Assembly: GCA_003212115.1 (NCBI GenBank)
Contig: QCQS01000006.1
Coordinates: forward strand, 1 to 25,895
Direction: 5' to 3'
Length of the DNA stretch: 25,895 nt
DNA from: Prochlorococcus sp. AG-455-E15
Lineage (GTDB): Bacteria > Cyanobacteriota > Cyanobacteriia > PCC-6307 > Cyanobiaceae
Part shown: one piece after another, positions 1 through 7,932 of the stretch
How the letters are laid out: each line of letters opens with the position of its first letter
How positions within the stretch are numbered: position 1 is the first letter of the stretch
The notes under the pieces: model-generated
The model's database searches: none
What the model saw: the letters and a program-made list of their open reading frames with translations, nothing else
What the model was told of the DNA's origin: nothing
Program-made: the position numbers and the translations under genes

Positions 1-74
1 CTAAAATAACTGGTCAAGAATTAACAGAGGAACTTCTAGATAATATTTTTTCTAAGTTTTGTATTGGTAAATAA
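1..74 (+). CDS. mnmE: C-terminal tip of tRNA modification GTPase MnmE (partial)
   Basis: The window opens inside a + strand reading frame (first full codon at base 3) that stops with TAA at 72-74. The visible residues, ITGQELTEELLDNIFSKFCI followed by GK, carry the FCIGK terminus typical of MnmE/TrmE. MnmE is the GTPase that, with MnmG, modifies the wobble uridine of certain tRNAs; in the family the terminal Cys binds the modification active site. Only about 24 residues are present, so the call rests on this C-terminal signature alone. It precedes nadC by 82 bases on the same strand. Confidence 0.75.
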   Translation, partial: KITGQELTEELLDNIFSKFCIGK

Positions 75-156
75 ATTTGAGTTAAATTACATAGTGATAT
101 ATAGTTGATTCTCTAACTTCAGTTTAATTTTTATTAATTAATTATTTATCAGTTTA

Positions 157-1023
157 GTGGATTTAAATACTCCAATAATAAGTAAAATCATTGATAATTG
201 GATCGATGAAGATATAGGTAGGGGAGATCTTACAAGTTCCTCTATTACAGAAGAGAATGGTAATGCATATTGGATTGCAAAAGAAGAGGGTATATTCTGC
301 GGGGTTGAAATTATAAAAGAAATTTTTAGAAAAATTGATTTAAAAATCAGTCCAAAATTTAATATCTCTGATGGAGATCAATTTGTTAAAGATCAAAAAC
401 TCTTAGAAATATATGGGCCTTCAAAAAGTTTGCTAGCTAGTGAAAGAATAAGCTTAAATATAGCAATGCATTTATCTGGAATATCAACATACACAAAGAA
501 TCTTGTAAATAAGTTAGAAGGTACAAATATAAAATTAACAGATACTAGGAAAACGACTCCTGGCTTAAGAATATTTGAAAAATATGCATTCAAATGCGGA
601 GGTGGAGTCAATCATAGAATGGGATTATACGATGCAGCTATGATAAAAGAAAATCACATTGCATGGACAGATAATCTGAATAATGCAGTAAAAAAAATTC
701 GACTAAATTCGCCTTTTACAACTCATATCATAATTGAAGCTGAGAATATCGAACAGGCAAAAGAAGCAGTATTAGCAGGAGCGGATAGTGTCTTATTGGA
801 TGAACTTAGCCCTGAAATAATCAAAAAAAACGTTCAAGAATTAAGAGATTTATCAATGAATAGCTTAAAAAAAGAAGTAAATAAAAATTTGATAATAGAA
901 GTTTCTGGAATTAACCCTGAAGAAATTAGTAAATATCTAATAAAAGGTATTGATTTGATTTCAACAAGTTCTTCAATCACCAAAAGTAATTGGATTGATT
1001 TGAGTATGCGTTATATTAATTAA
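157..1023 (+). CDS. nadC: Quinolinate phosphoribosyltransferase (decarboxylating)
   Basis: NadC converts quinolinate and phosphoribosyl pyrophosphate to nicotinate mononucleotide, CO2 and pyrophosphate, the entry to the NAD nucleotide pathway in the cytoplasm. The 288-residue length is usual for the family. Visible family motifs are EDIGRGDLT near residue 18, TRKTTPGLR at 130-138, GGGVNHRMGL at 148-157 and KENH at 164-167, which supply substrate-phosphate and carboxylate contacts. The start is GTG at 157: no ATG lies in frame before the conserved N-terminal helix, and the length then matches the family. No nadA or nadB is adjacent. It reads in the same direction as argS, 27 bases downstream, so the two may share a transcript. 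Confidence 0.95.
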   Translation: MDLNTPIISKIIDNWIDEDIGRGDLTSSSITEENGNAYWIAKEEGIFCGVEIIKEIFRKIDLKISPKFNISDGDQFVKDQKLLEIYGPSKSLLASERISLNIAMHLSGISTYTKNLVNKLEGTNIKLTDTRKTTPGLRIFEKYAFKCGGGVNHRMGLYDAAMIKENHIAWTDNLNNAVKKIRLNSPFTTHIIIEAENIEQAKEAVLAGADSVLLDELSPEIIKKNVQELRDLSMNSLKKEVNKNLIIEVSGINPEEISKYLIKGIDLISTSSSITKSNWIDLSMRYIN

Positions 1024-1050
1024 TTATATAGATAAATAATTGAATAATTA

Positions 1051-2865
1051 ATGCTAATCATTTTTAAAGAATTAACAAAACAATTTGAACAATCTCTTTT
1101 AGATAGTCTTGAAAATAATGATAAAAAAGGAGAATTCGAAATTCTTCGAAAAAATTTAATTACACAATCATCTAAAGAGGAATTTGGTGATTATCAATGT
1201 AATGTTTGTTTAAGTTTATCTAAAATATATAAAAAGAACCCAAGAGAAATTTCTAATGATTTTATTAACCTTTTAAATAAAAATAAAAGGATATCAAAAT
1301 TATGTAAGAGTCTAGAAATAGCTGGACCTGGATTTATAAATATAAAATTAAAAGATGAGGTTCTAATAAATAAAATTAAGTCAAATATTCAATGCAATAG
1401 GGCTGGCATACCTCTAATTAGAAAAGATTTAGATAGTGGTTTGTCCAATAAAGTTATTGTAGATTTTTCTAGCCCTAATATTGCTAAAGAAATGCATGTA
1501 GGGCATTTAAGATCAACAATAATAGGTGACTCAATATCTAGAATTTTCGAGTTAAGAGGTTATGAAGTATTAAGACTCAATCATGTTGGTGATTGGGGAA
1601 CACAATTTGGCATGCTTATTACTCAGCTCAAAGATTTATATTCAAATGATCTAGAAGAAATAGGAAAAATCAAAATAAGTGATTTAGTTGAATTTTATAA
1701 AGAATCAAAAAAAAGATTTGATAACGAATCTGAATTCCAAAAAAGATCTAGAGAGGAAGTAGTTAAGTTACAAAGTGGAGATATTAAATCAATTAAAGCT
1801 TGGAAATTATTATGTGATCAATCAAGGAAAGAATTTGATGAAATCTATAAAAATTTAAAAATAAAAATAGAAGAAAGAGGTGAATCTTTTTATAATCCCT
1901 TCTTAAAATCAGTTATTGATGATTTGAATTTAGAAAAAATATTAGTAGAAGATCAAGGAGCAAAATGTGTATTTTTAGATGGGATGACTAATAAAGAAGG
2001 CAAACCTTTACCGCTAATTATTCAAAAAAAAGATGGGGGTTTTAATTATGCCACTACAGATCTTGCTGCTATAAGATACAGATTCAATAAACCTCCTAAT
2101 GGCGATGATGCTTCAAGAATTATTTATGTAACTGATCATGGGCAAGCAAATCATTTTGCTGGAGTTTTTCAAGTTGCAAAAAAAGCAAAATGGATCCCAG
2201 AAAATTGTCAAGTAGACCATGTCCCTTTTGGGTTAGTTCAAGGAATTGATGGCAAAAAACTAAAGACAAGAGAAGGTGAAACAATACGACTAAAAGATTT
2301 ATTAAATGAAGCAGTTAGAAGAGCAAAAGAAGATTTATTGAAAAGATTAGAAGATGAAGATCGTTATGAGACCGAAGAGTTCATAGCAAATACTTCAAGA
2401 ATTATTGGATTAGGAGCTGTTAAGTATGCAGATTTAAGTCAAAATAGGATTACCAATTATCAATTTAGTTTTGATAAAATGCTTTCCCTAAATGGTAATA
2501 CTGCTCCTTATTTGTTATATACACTTGTAAGAATTTTAGGAATTAAAAGAAAAAATAATTTTGTTTATGACTCTAAAGATTTTCAGTACGTAAATTATGA
2601 ACATAAATCTGAGTGGAAACTTATCAGGAAATTACTTAAGTTCGATGAAGTCATAATTTCTATTGAAAAAGACTTAATGCCAAATAGATTATGCAATTAT
2701 CTGTTCGAGCTATGTCAGACTTTTAATAGATTCTATGATCAAGTTCCAATCCTCAAAGAAGAAAAAAATATAAAAATTTCTAGGCTTAATTTATGTGACC
2801 TAACTGCAAAAACACTAAAATTAAGCTTAGAGCTTTTAGGAATTGAAACTTTAGAAAGAATGTAA
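1051..2865 (+). CDS. argS: Arginyl-tRNA synthetase
   Basis: A class I aminoacyl-tRNA synthetase that charges tRNA-Arg with arginine. The 604 residues include the N-terminal tRNA-binding domain (about 1-110), the HIGH-type signature as HVGH at 149-152 within SSPNIAKEMHVGHLRST, and a degenerate KMSKS equivalent, GKKLKTREGE, as is usual for bacterial ArgS. The C-terminal part (from about residue 460) matches the DALR anticodon-binding domain, including TAPYLLYTLVRI and a terminal LLGIETLERM. Start ATG at 1051. The stop TAA (2863-2865) shares its last A with the ATG of the following aminotransferase, so the two genes are probably translationally coupled. Confidence 0.97.
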   Translation: MLIIFKELTKQFEQSLLDSLENNDKKGEFEILRKNLITQSSKEEFGDYQCNVCLSLSKIYKKNPREISNDFINLLNKNKRISKLCKSLEIAGPGFINIKLKDEVLINKIKSNIQCNRAGIPLIRKDLDSGLSNKVIVDFSSPNIAKEMHVGHLRSTIIGDSISRIFELRGYEVLRLNHVGDWGTQFGMLITQLKDLYSNDLEEIGKIKISDLVEFYKESKKRFDNESEFQKRSREEVVKLQSGDIKSIKAWKLLCDQSRKEFDEIYKNLKIKIEERGESFYNPFLKSVIDDLNLEKILVEDQGAKCVFLDGMTNKEGKPLPLIIQKKDGGFNYATTDLAAIRYRFNKPPNGDDASRIIYVTDHGQANHFAGVFQVAKKAKWIPENCQVDHVPFGLVQGIDGKKLKTREGETIRLKDLLNEAVRRAKEDLLKRLEDEDRYETEEFIANTSRIIGLGAVKYADLSQNRITNYQFSFDKMLSLNGNTAPYLLYTLVRILGIKRKNNFVYDSKDFQYVNYEHKSEWKLIRKLLKFDEVIISIEKDLMPNRLCNYLFELCQTFNRFYDQVPILKEEKNIKISRLNLCDLTAKTLKLSLELLGIETLERM

Positions 2866-3974
2866 TGAATGATTTTGATCCATTAAATAATCTTTTCCCA
2901 AAACCAAGAGAAGAAATAATTAATATGCAGTCTTACTCTGCACCCTTAGAAAATAGAAGAAATTTACTCCGCTTAGACTTTAATGAAAATACTTTAGGTC
3001 CAAGTCCTAAGGTTCTAGAGGCATTACAAGCGATAAAATTAGATGAGATTTCAATTTATCCAGAATATAATTTTTTAAAAAAATTTTTATGTGATAAATA
3101 TCTTGATTCAAGAAAATTTGGTAATGATGAAATCGGAATTTTCAATGGAGCAGATGCAGCAATAAATGCAATTTTCAATTGCTTTGGAGAAAAAGATCAA
3201 ATATTTCTAACTACAAATCCAACTTTTGGTTACTATTCTCCTTGTGCAGAAATACGAGGAATGAAAAAAATAAGTTGTTCTTACATTGGAGAAAATTTTC
3301 TATTCCCCATCAAAGAATTTAGGGAAAAAATAATAAAGCATAATCCAAAGTTAATATTTATTTGCAATCCAAATAATCCAACAGGAACTGTTCTAAGCTC
3401 TCATGAAATAATTAATTTAGCCAATATCAATAAAGATTCATTAATAGTTGTTGATGAACTATATGAAAAATTTAATGGAGATAGTCTTCTTGAATCGATA
3501 GATTTTGAAAAGAATAAAAATATACTAATAATCCAATCTCTTTCAAAAACTGCAGGTCTAGCTGGTTTAAGAATAGGTTTTACTTTTGGCAATAAAAGTT
3601 TAATTCAGTACATTAATAAAGTTACAGGACCATATGATGTAAACAGCTTTGCTATAACAGCTGCATTAGCAGCACTTAAAGACAAATCATATATTGATAA
3701 TTATGTTTTAGAAGTAAAAAAGGCTAGGGAATGGATTTTAAATAAATTTAAATCAACAAAAATCAGAACGCACTTTAGTGGAGGTAATTATTTCTTAATT
3801 TGGCCAAAAAAAGATCCTAAAATCTTAATAAAACAGATGAGAGCAAAAGGTATTCTTATTAGAAGTATGGAAAACAAAAAAGATATCAGTAATTCTATAA
3901 GGGTTAGTATTGGAACTAAAGAACAAATGATTTTTTTCTGGGACAATTACAAGATATTAGATTTAAAAAATTAA
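2865..3974 (+). CDS. hisC: HisC-type class I/II PLP aminotransferase (histidinol-phosphate aminotransferase)
   Basis: A fold-type I pyridoxal-phosphate aminotransferase of 369 residues. Family markers are LDFNENTLGPSP near 37-48, CNPNNPTG at 167-174, the PLP-ring Asp in VVDELY (D197), the Schiff-base Lys in SLSKTAGLAGLRIGF (K228) and the phosphate-binding Arg236. The N-terminal DFNEN-LGPSP block resembles HisC, which transfers an amino group to imidazole-acetol phosphate in histidine synthesis. CobD/CobC-like aminotransferases are close relatives, so the substrate is less certain than the fold. It overlaps the argS stop by one base (TAATG). Its 3' end overlaps by four bases the end of the opposing MBL-fold gene. 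Confidence 0.8.
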   Translation: MNDFDPLNNLFPKPREEIINMQSYSAPLENRRNLLRLDFNENTLGPSPKVLEALQAIKLDEISIYPEYNFLKKFLCDKYLDSRKFGNDEIGIFNGADAAINAIFNCFGEKDQIFLTTNPTFGYYSPCAEIRGMKKISCSYIGENFLFPIKEFREKIIKHNPKLIFICNPNNPTGTVLSSHEIINLANINKDSLIVVDELYEKFNGDSLLESIDFEKNKNILIIQSLSKTAGLAGLRIGFTFGNKSLIQYINKVTGPYDVNSFAITAALAALKDKSYIDNYVLEVKKAREWILNKFKSTKIRTHFSGGNYFLIWPKKDPKILIKQMRAKGILIRSMENKKDISNSIRVSIGTKEQMIFFWDNYKILDLKN

Positions 3975-4696
3975 TTACTGAAAATATAAATTGTATTTTG
4001 GTCGATTCTTTTAGGTTTTATTTGAAAATCTTTTCCAACATATTTTACTTTAAAATCTTTCATATTTTCGATAAATAAATCAGCATTTGAGAAATCACAT
4101 TCTTTATTAATTTTTTTGCCGCGTTCAAAGTGAACAGGAATAACTACATTAGGTTTTAGAAGCTTAACTATTTTCGAGGCTTCTTTACCATTGTAAGATT
4201 TTATTCCTCCTCCAATTGAAATAAACAATATATCTGGACCAGACAAAATAATTTGACTGTTTATATCAATATCACCAGCAGCTCCTCCCATATGAACAAT
4301 TTTAAGATCATTCTGCTCCCAACTCCAAACAGTTGCCATCCCAAATCTTCTTCCATCTACTCTGTCATGTGGTACAGAGATTCCATTTAATAAAATATCC
4401 TCAAATTGATAGATTCCTGGCTCAACGAACATTAATTGATCATTAGGGTTATATCCTTCATCTGGAAGCCTAGAACTAGCCAAAATAAAATCTACGTTGA
4501 CTTCTGTTTGCTCCTTTAAATTACTTGCACAACCTATTGCTTTAAAGGGATTTATAAGAATAGATTTATCTGCACTAGTAATTAAAAAACTACTATGTCC
4601 CAAACTTTTTATTCCTAAGTTTCTTGCCAATATTGAGGTAGGTAAAAAAGAGCTAACTAATATGAAAAATAAAAAGTTTTTAATTTGAGAAATCAT
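3971..4696 (-). CDS. Exported metallo-beta-lactamase-fold protein (UlaG-like) with degraded metal site
   Basis: A 241-residue protein with an N-terminal hydrophobic signal-like segment (about 6-24, ending SILAR) followed by a UlaG-type metallo-beta-lactamase fold: GHSSFLI (H34), ILINPF at 46-51, a VPH turn (H110), IVHMGG (H135) and IPVHFERG (H189). The order of these blocks fits the family's Zn-dependent hydrolases. The HxHxDH metal motif expected after strand FILA (about 70-82) is replaced by SSRLPDEGYN, and the usual HLGD is HMGG, so several metal ligands appear missing. It is the last gene of the prfB-led minus-strand unit, 19 bases after trpG. The function is not known; it may be a non-enzymatic or altered member. 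Confidence 0.75.
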   Translation of the reverse strand: MISQIKNFLFFILVSSFLPTSILARNLGIKSLGHSSFLITSADKSILINPFKAIGCASNLKEQTEVNVDFILASSRLPDEGYNPNDQLMFVEPGIYQFEDILLNGISVPHDRVDGRRFGMATVWSWEQNDLKIVHMGGAAGDIDINSQIILSGPDILFISIGGGIKSYNGKEASKIVKLLKPNVVIPVHFERGKKINKECDFSNADLFIENMKDFKVKYVGKDFQIKPKRIDQNTIYIFSN

Positions 4697-4715
4697 AATA
4701 TTATTTTTTTTTATT

Positions 4716-5312
4716 TTACTTTTTTTCAGCCATTTTTAGAAAATTACTAATTAATTTATGACCAAATTGCGTCAACACACTTTCAGGATGGAACTGTACC
4801 CCATGTAAATGTTTATATTCTTTATGAGAGATAGCCATAATTGTTGAGTCTTCTAAAGTCGCAGTTATGTCGAAACAAGATGGTAAAGAACTTGAATCAA
4901 CTATAAGACTATGGTATCTAGTAGCCACAAATGGGGTCTCGATATCTTTAAACAATCCTTTTTGATTATGAAATATTTTGGATGTCTTACCATGCATAAG
5001 TTCTTTCCCAACTATAACCTTACCTCCAAAAGCTTGGGCCAAAGCTTGATGACCTAAACAAACTCCCAAGGTCGGAATATTATTAGATAATTTTTTTAGA
5101 ATTGGCAGACAAATTCCAGATTGATCTGGATTACCTGGACCTGGAGATAAGAGAATTCCACCAGGATTTAGTTTGATAATTTCTTCTAAAGTAATTTCAT
5201 CATTTCTTTTAACTATTAATTCTTTAGTTATTTCATGCTCAACTGAAAGTTCTCCTAAATATTGAACAAGGTTATAAGTAAAACTATCGTAATTATCAAT
5301 AACAAGAAACAT
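4716..5312 (-). CDS. trpG: Anthranilate synthase glutamine amidotransferase subunit (TrpG/PabA type)
   Basis: A 198-residue class I glutamine amidotransferase. It hydrolyses glutamine and passes ammonia to the chorismate-using partner (TrpE, possibly also PabB), giving anthranilate for tryptophan or aminodeoxychorismate for folate. The oxyanion segment LLSPGPGNP is at 54-62, the nucleophile is Cys85 in GVCLGHQALAQAFGG, and the His/Glu pair is H175 and E177 in GVQFHPES. The start MFLVIDNYDSFTYNL is the family's typical N-terminus. No trpE or pabB is next to it, and trpB lies 15 kb away on the other strand, so the trp genes are dispersed. One protein serving both partners is common in bacteria but cannot be shown here. 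Confidence 0.93.
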   Translation of the reverse strand: MFLVIDNYDSFTYNLVQYLGELSVEHEITKELIVKRNDEITLEEIIKLNPGGILLSPGPGNPDQSGICLPILKKLSNNIPTLGVCLGHQALAQAFGGKVIVGKELMHGKTSKIFHNQKGLFKDIETPFVATRYHSLIVDSSSLPSCFDITATLEDSTIMAISHKEYKHLHGVQFHPESVLTQFGHKLISNFLKMAEKK

Positions 5313-5324
5313 ATTTATATGGAT

Positions 5325-5735
5325 TTAAAATAACAACTTTATTTTAGGAACAAAGATATATACAGCAATAATAACAGAATTAATGGAAGCTAATAATACT
5401 GCTCCTGCAGAAGTATCTTTTGAAATTTTAGCCAAAATACTAAATTCTTTTTTCACTACTAAATCAACGATTGATTCAATAGATGTGTTCAATATTTCTA
5501 ATATTAAAACAGACATTATTGTTGCAATCAAAATAACATAATTACTTAGACTAATTTTTAGTAAAAAACCAATTATTAAACTTGTAACTGCAAAAATTAA
5601 TTGAATTTTAAAATTTCTTGAAGTTTTTAATACATAACTAATACCACTGAAAGCATACTTAAAACTTATAAATACATTACTAGAAGTTTTGTATGATTCT
5701 TTTCTATTTTCTAAATAGTTTATTTTTTTTTCCAT
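5325..5735 (-). CDS. dgkA: Diacylglycerol kinase / undecaprenol kinase family membrane protein
   Basis: A 136-residue integral membrane kinase of the prokaryotic DAGK family, which phosphorylates diacylglycerol or undecaprenol in the cytoplasmic membrane. Three hydrophobic helices are visible (about 44-60, 65-83 and 110-130). The core signature is EILNTSIESIVDLV, with E80, N83 and E87, followed by KDTSAGAVLLASI (K106, D107, then the third helix); these are the family's metal and lipid-headgroup residues. The first 40 residues are a cytoplasmic extension. It sits between ybeY (6-base gap) and trpG (12-base gap); ybeY-dgkA adjacency is common in bacteria. The sequence alone does not distinguish the lipid substrate. 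Confidence 0.9.
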   Translation of the reverse strand: MEKKINYLENRKESYKTSSNVFISFKYAFSGISYVLKTSRNFKIQLIFAVTSLIIGFLLKISLSNYVILIATIMSVLILEILNTSIESIVDLVVKKEFSILAKISKDTSAGAVLLASINSVIIAVYIFVPKIKLLF

Positions 5736-5741
5736 TTATTT

Positions 5742-6281
5742 TTAATCTAATCGAGTAATTAAATATTCTTGGAAATTTAACATATTTTCTAAATCATGCT
5801 CATTATTATGTTCCCATCCCAAAAGATGTAAAAATCCATGACTAGCCAACCAGATCATCTCTCTATAGATTGAATGTTTATATTGATAAGATTGCTCAAG
5901 TGCCATCTCTAATGATATAAAAATATCTCCCAACTCTATATGATCTAAATTATTTAGAGATTCATCAGAAATAATTGGAAAAGATAGAACATCAGTTGGA
6001 CCTTTTTTTTGCATCCATTTCTTATTCAAAGAAGCAATTTCTTGATTAGATATTATCTGTAAGCCTAATGAAAAAGATTTTTTTTCAAAAATATAATTTG
6101 GTAATTCACAATCCTCTTTTTTTAATATAGTATTTATCCACGATAAAAAAACTTTCTCCCAAAAAATAGATTCAAAAATAAGATGAGTTTTAATATCTTT
6201 TAACTTATTTGAAAATTGAGAGAAATCATTACATTGAAAAACCAAATCTAAATTTATTTCAGAAATAATTTTTTCTTTCAT
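5742..6281 (-). CDS. ybeY: Endoribonuclease YbeY (rRNA maturation factor)
   Basis: YbeY is a zinc-dependent single-strand endoribonuclease involved in 16S rRNA 3'-end maturation and ribosome quality control. The metal signature H-x3-H-x5-H is complete, HGFLHLLGWEH with H148, H152 and H158. The upstream block GPTDVLSFP (94-102) and LGDIFIS (117-123) also match the family. At 179 residues it is slightly long, with extra N-terminal residues (about 1-40) before the conserved core. It is six bases after the DUF3285 gene and six before dgkA, on the same strand as prfB, so three of the first genes of this unit relate to the ribosome or to small conserved cyanobacterial functions. Confidence 0.95.
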   Translation of the reverse strand: MKEKIISEINLDLVFQCNDFSQFSNKLKDIKTHLIFESIFWEKVFLSWINTILKKEDCELPNYIFEKKSFSLGLQIISNQEIASLNKKWMQKKGPTDVLSFPIISDESLNNLDHIELGDIFISLEMALEQSYQYKHSIYREMIWLASHGFLHLLGWEHNNEHDLENMLNFQEYLITRLD

Positions 6282-6287
6282 ACATTC

Positions 6288-6470
6288 TTAAACTGGAATA
6301 TTGGGCTTACCTATTGTGGCCACAAGTATTAATATCCCAATTAAAACTAGAAAGGTTATTGAAAAATGAGAAATACTTTTTGAGCCTTTCCTTACCATAT
6401 TTCTCATAGCAAGCTTTATAAAGCTTGGAGGAGAAACTTTTTTTTCTAAAATTTCGTTTTTATTTTCCAT
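6288..6470 (-). CDS. DUF3285 family small single-pass membrane protein
   Basis: A 60-residue protein with a charged N-terminal half, including the basic stretch MRNMVRKGSKS at about 23-33, followed by one hydrophobic segment (about 36-55) and a short GKPNIPV tail. It looks like a C-terminally anchored membrane peptide with its N-terminus in the cytoplasm by the positive-inside rule. I recognise it as the cyanobacterial DUF3285 family; no function is established. Its ATG lies three bases after the prfB stop, and its own stop is six bases before ybeY, so it is embedded in a translation-related operon. The tight coupling and the sensible protein argue that it is real rather than a chance frame. 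Confidence 0.8.
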   Translation of the reverse strand: MENKNEILEKKVSPPSFIKLAMRNMVRKGSKSISHFSITFLVLIGILILVATIGKPNIPV

Positions 6471-6473
6471 TAG

Positions 6474-7596
6474 TTATTCAATAGATTCATTAGAAGAAAT
6501 ATTCATACGTAATAATTCATGAATAAATGGGTCAAGTTCACCATCTAAAACACTATCTAACTCGTTAGTCTCCTGCATAGTTCTAAGATCTTTTACCATT
6601 TGATAGGGATGGAAAACATAATTTCTTATTTGATTGCCCCATGCAGCTTCCACAATATCACCTTTAATATCAGCGACTTCAGCAGCTCGTTGTTCTTTAG
6701 CAATCACTAATAGTTTAGACTTTAAAAGTAACATAGCTTTTTCTTTATTTTGTAATTGAGATCTTTCTTGAGTACATCTTACTGAAATCCCTGAAGGCAA
6801 ATGAACAATTCTCACTGCTGTTTCTACTTTATTAACATTTTGTCCTCCAGCTCCACCGGATCTACTCGTTGTAATTTCTAAATCTTTTTCAGGTATATCA
6901 AGTGAAATATTATCATCTAATTTTGGCATAACCTCTACCCCAGCAAAGCTGGTTTGTCTTTTGCCATTGGCATTAAAAGGAGAAATTCTTACTAATCTAT
7001 GAGTTCCTTTTTCATGTTGCAGATAGCCATATGCATATTTTCCATCAATTTCGAACGTTACACTTTTAATACCTGCTTCTTCTCCTTGAGATAATTCATT
7101 AATGACAAGGCTCATTTGATTATTATCGGCCCATCTAGAGTACATTCTTAATAATATCTCTACCCAATCCTGCGCATCTGTTCCACCAGCGCCTGCGTTA
7201 ATAGAAACTACTGCTCCTTCCTTATCGTATTCACCACATAACAATCTTTCAAATTCCCATTTATCCAAATTCTCTCTTAATTTCTTTAATCCCAGCTGAG
7301 ATTCTAAAATCATTTCCTCTTCGGGTTCTAGAGAATAAAGCTCAAGAGAGGCATTAGCATCAGAAATAAAAGTTTTCCATTTATCTAACAATTCGAGTTG
7401 TGCTTTGACATCATCAAGGATTAGCATTTGCTTTTTAGCTTCTTCTTGATTATCCCAAAATTCAGGCTGGGCAGAAATTTGCTCTAACTCTTTCCTTTTC
7501 GCTTTTAATCTTGGAACGTCAAAGACAATCCTGAGCATTACCCAGGCGCTCTGTTAGTTCCGAAAGATCTTTTTTGAAATCTGTAATATCTATCAA
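6474..7596 (-). CDS. prfB: Peptide chain release factor 2, expressed by programmed +1 frameshift
   Basis: RF2 recognises UAA and UGA stop codons and triggers peptide release. The main frame alone, from the nearest ATG (7538), gives 354 residues and begins with non-homologous MLRIVF. A short upstream frame starting TTG at 7596 encodes MIDITDFKKDLSELTERLGN and then AQDCL, and reaches CTT TGA C (7524-7518). Shifting +1 there joins Leu25 to DVPRLKAKRKELEQ, giving 373 residues. With this join the SPF stop-recognition tripeptide falls at 205-207 and the GGQ catalytic motif at 250-252, the positions known for E. coli RF2. An SD-like AGGA precedes the shift site. An in-frame TAA at 7614-7612 limits the start to TTG 7596 or ATT 7599. 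It is the first gene of the six-gene unit and diverges from grxC. Confidence 0.95.
7518..7533 (-). promoter_or_regulatory. prfB: prfB programmed +1 ribosomal frameshift site
   Basis: On the minus strand the sequence reads CAGGATTGTCTTTGAC. Slippage on CTT at the UGA stop moves the ribosome +1 to GAC. The AGGA element ends four bases before CTT, one base nearer than the AGGGGG block of the E. coli site, and can pair with the 16S anti-SD. The family mechanism is autoregulatory: low RF2 slows termination at this UGA and favours the shift. Confidence 0.92.
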
Positions 7597-7672
7597 AATA
7601 GAAGTTAATCGTTATTTATAATCTAACAAGCACTTTTGTTTAATAGTATAAACTAAGTATTATTTTAAAAAA
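7597..7672. promoter_or_regulatory. Divergent prfB/grxC intergenic region with overlapping -10-like elements
   Basis: These 76 AT-rich bases are the only space between two divergent genes, so they must hold both promoters. A TATAAT occurs on the + strand at 7617-7622, about 50 bases before grxC. A TATAAA overlaps it on the - strand (7620-7615), about 20 bases before prfB. No good -35 box is visible for either. In such AT-rich DNA these hexamers can arise by chance. Confidence 0.3.
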
Positions 7673-7927
7673 ATGTCCAAAGTTGAAATTTATACTTGGC
7701 AATATTGCCCATTCTGTATTCGAGCAAAATCACTACTCAAGAAAAAAAATGTAAATTTTACAGAATATAAAATAGATGGCGACGAAGATGCCAGAGCATT
7801 GATGATTGAAAGAGCTGATGGTAGAAGAACATTACCACAAATATTTATAGATAATGAGGGTATCGGAGGCTGCGATGATCTCTACGCATTAGAAAATGAA
7901 AATAAATTAGAAGCATTATTGAACTAG
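7673..7927 (+). CDS. grxC: Glutaredoxin (dithiol, Grx3 type)
   Basis: An 84-residue class I glutaredoxin that reduces disulfides and glutathionylated proteins using glutathione in the cytoplasm. The dithiol active site is CPFC (C12-C15) in YTWQYCPFCIRAK. The cis-Pro region is RTLPQIFID (about 52-60), and GGCDDLYAL (about 65-73) is the glutathione-binding GGxDD-like turn. Length and N-terminus (MSKVEIYTW) match GrxC. The stop is five bases before the gshB start, so thiol carrier and glutathione synthesis genes form a functional pair on one transcript. Confidence 0.94.
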   Translation: MSKVEIYTWQYCPFCIRAKSLLKKKNVNFTEYKIDGDEDARALMIERADGRRTLPQIFIDNEGIGGCDDLYALENENKLEALLN

Positions 7928-7932
7928 ATCTT

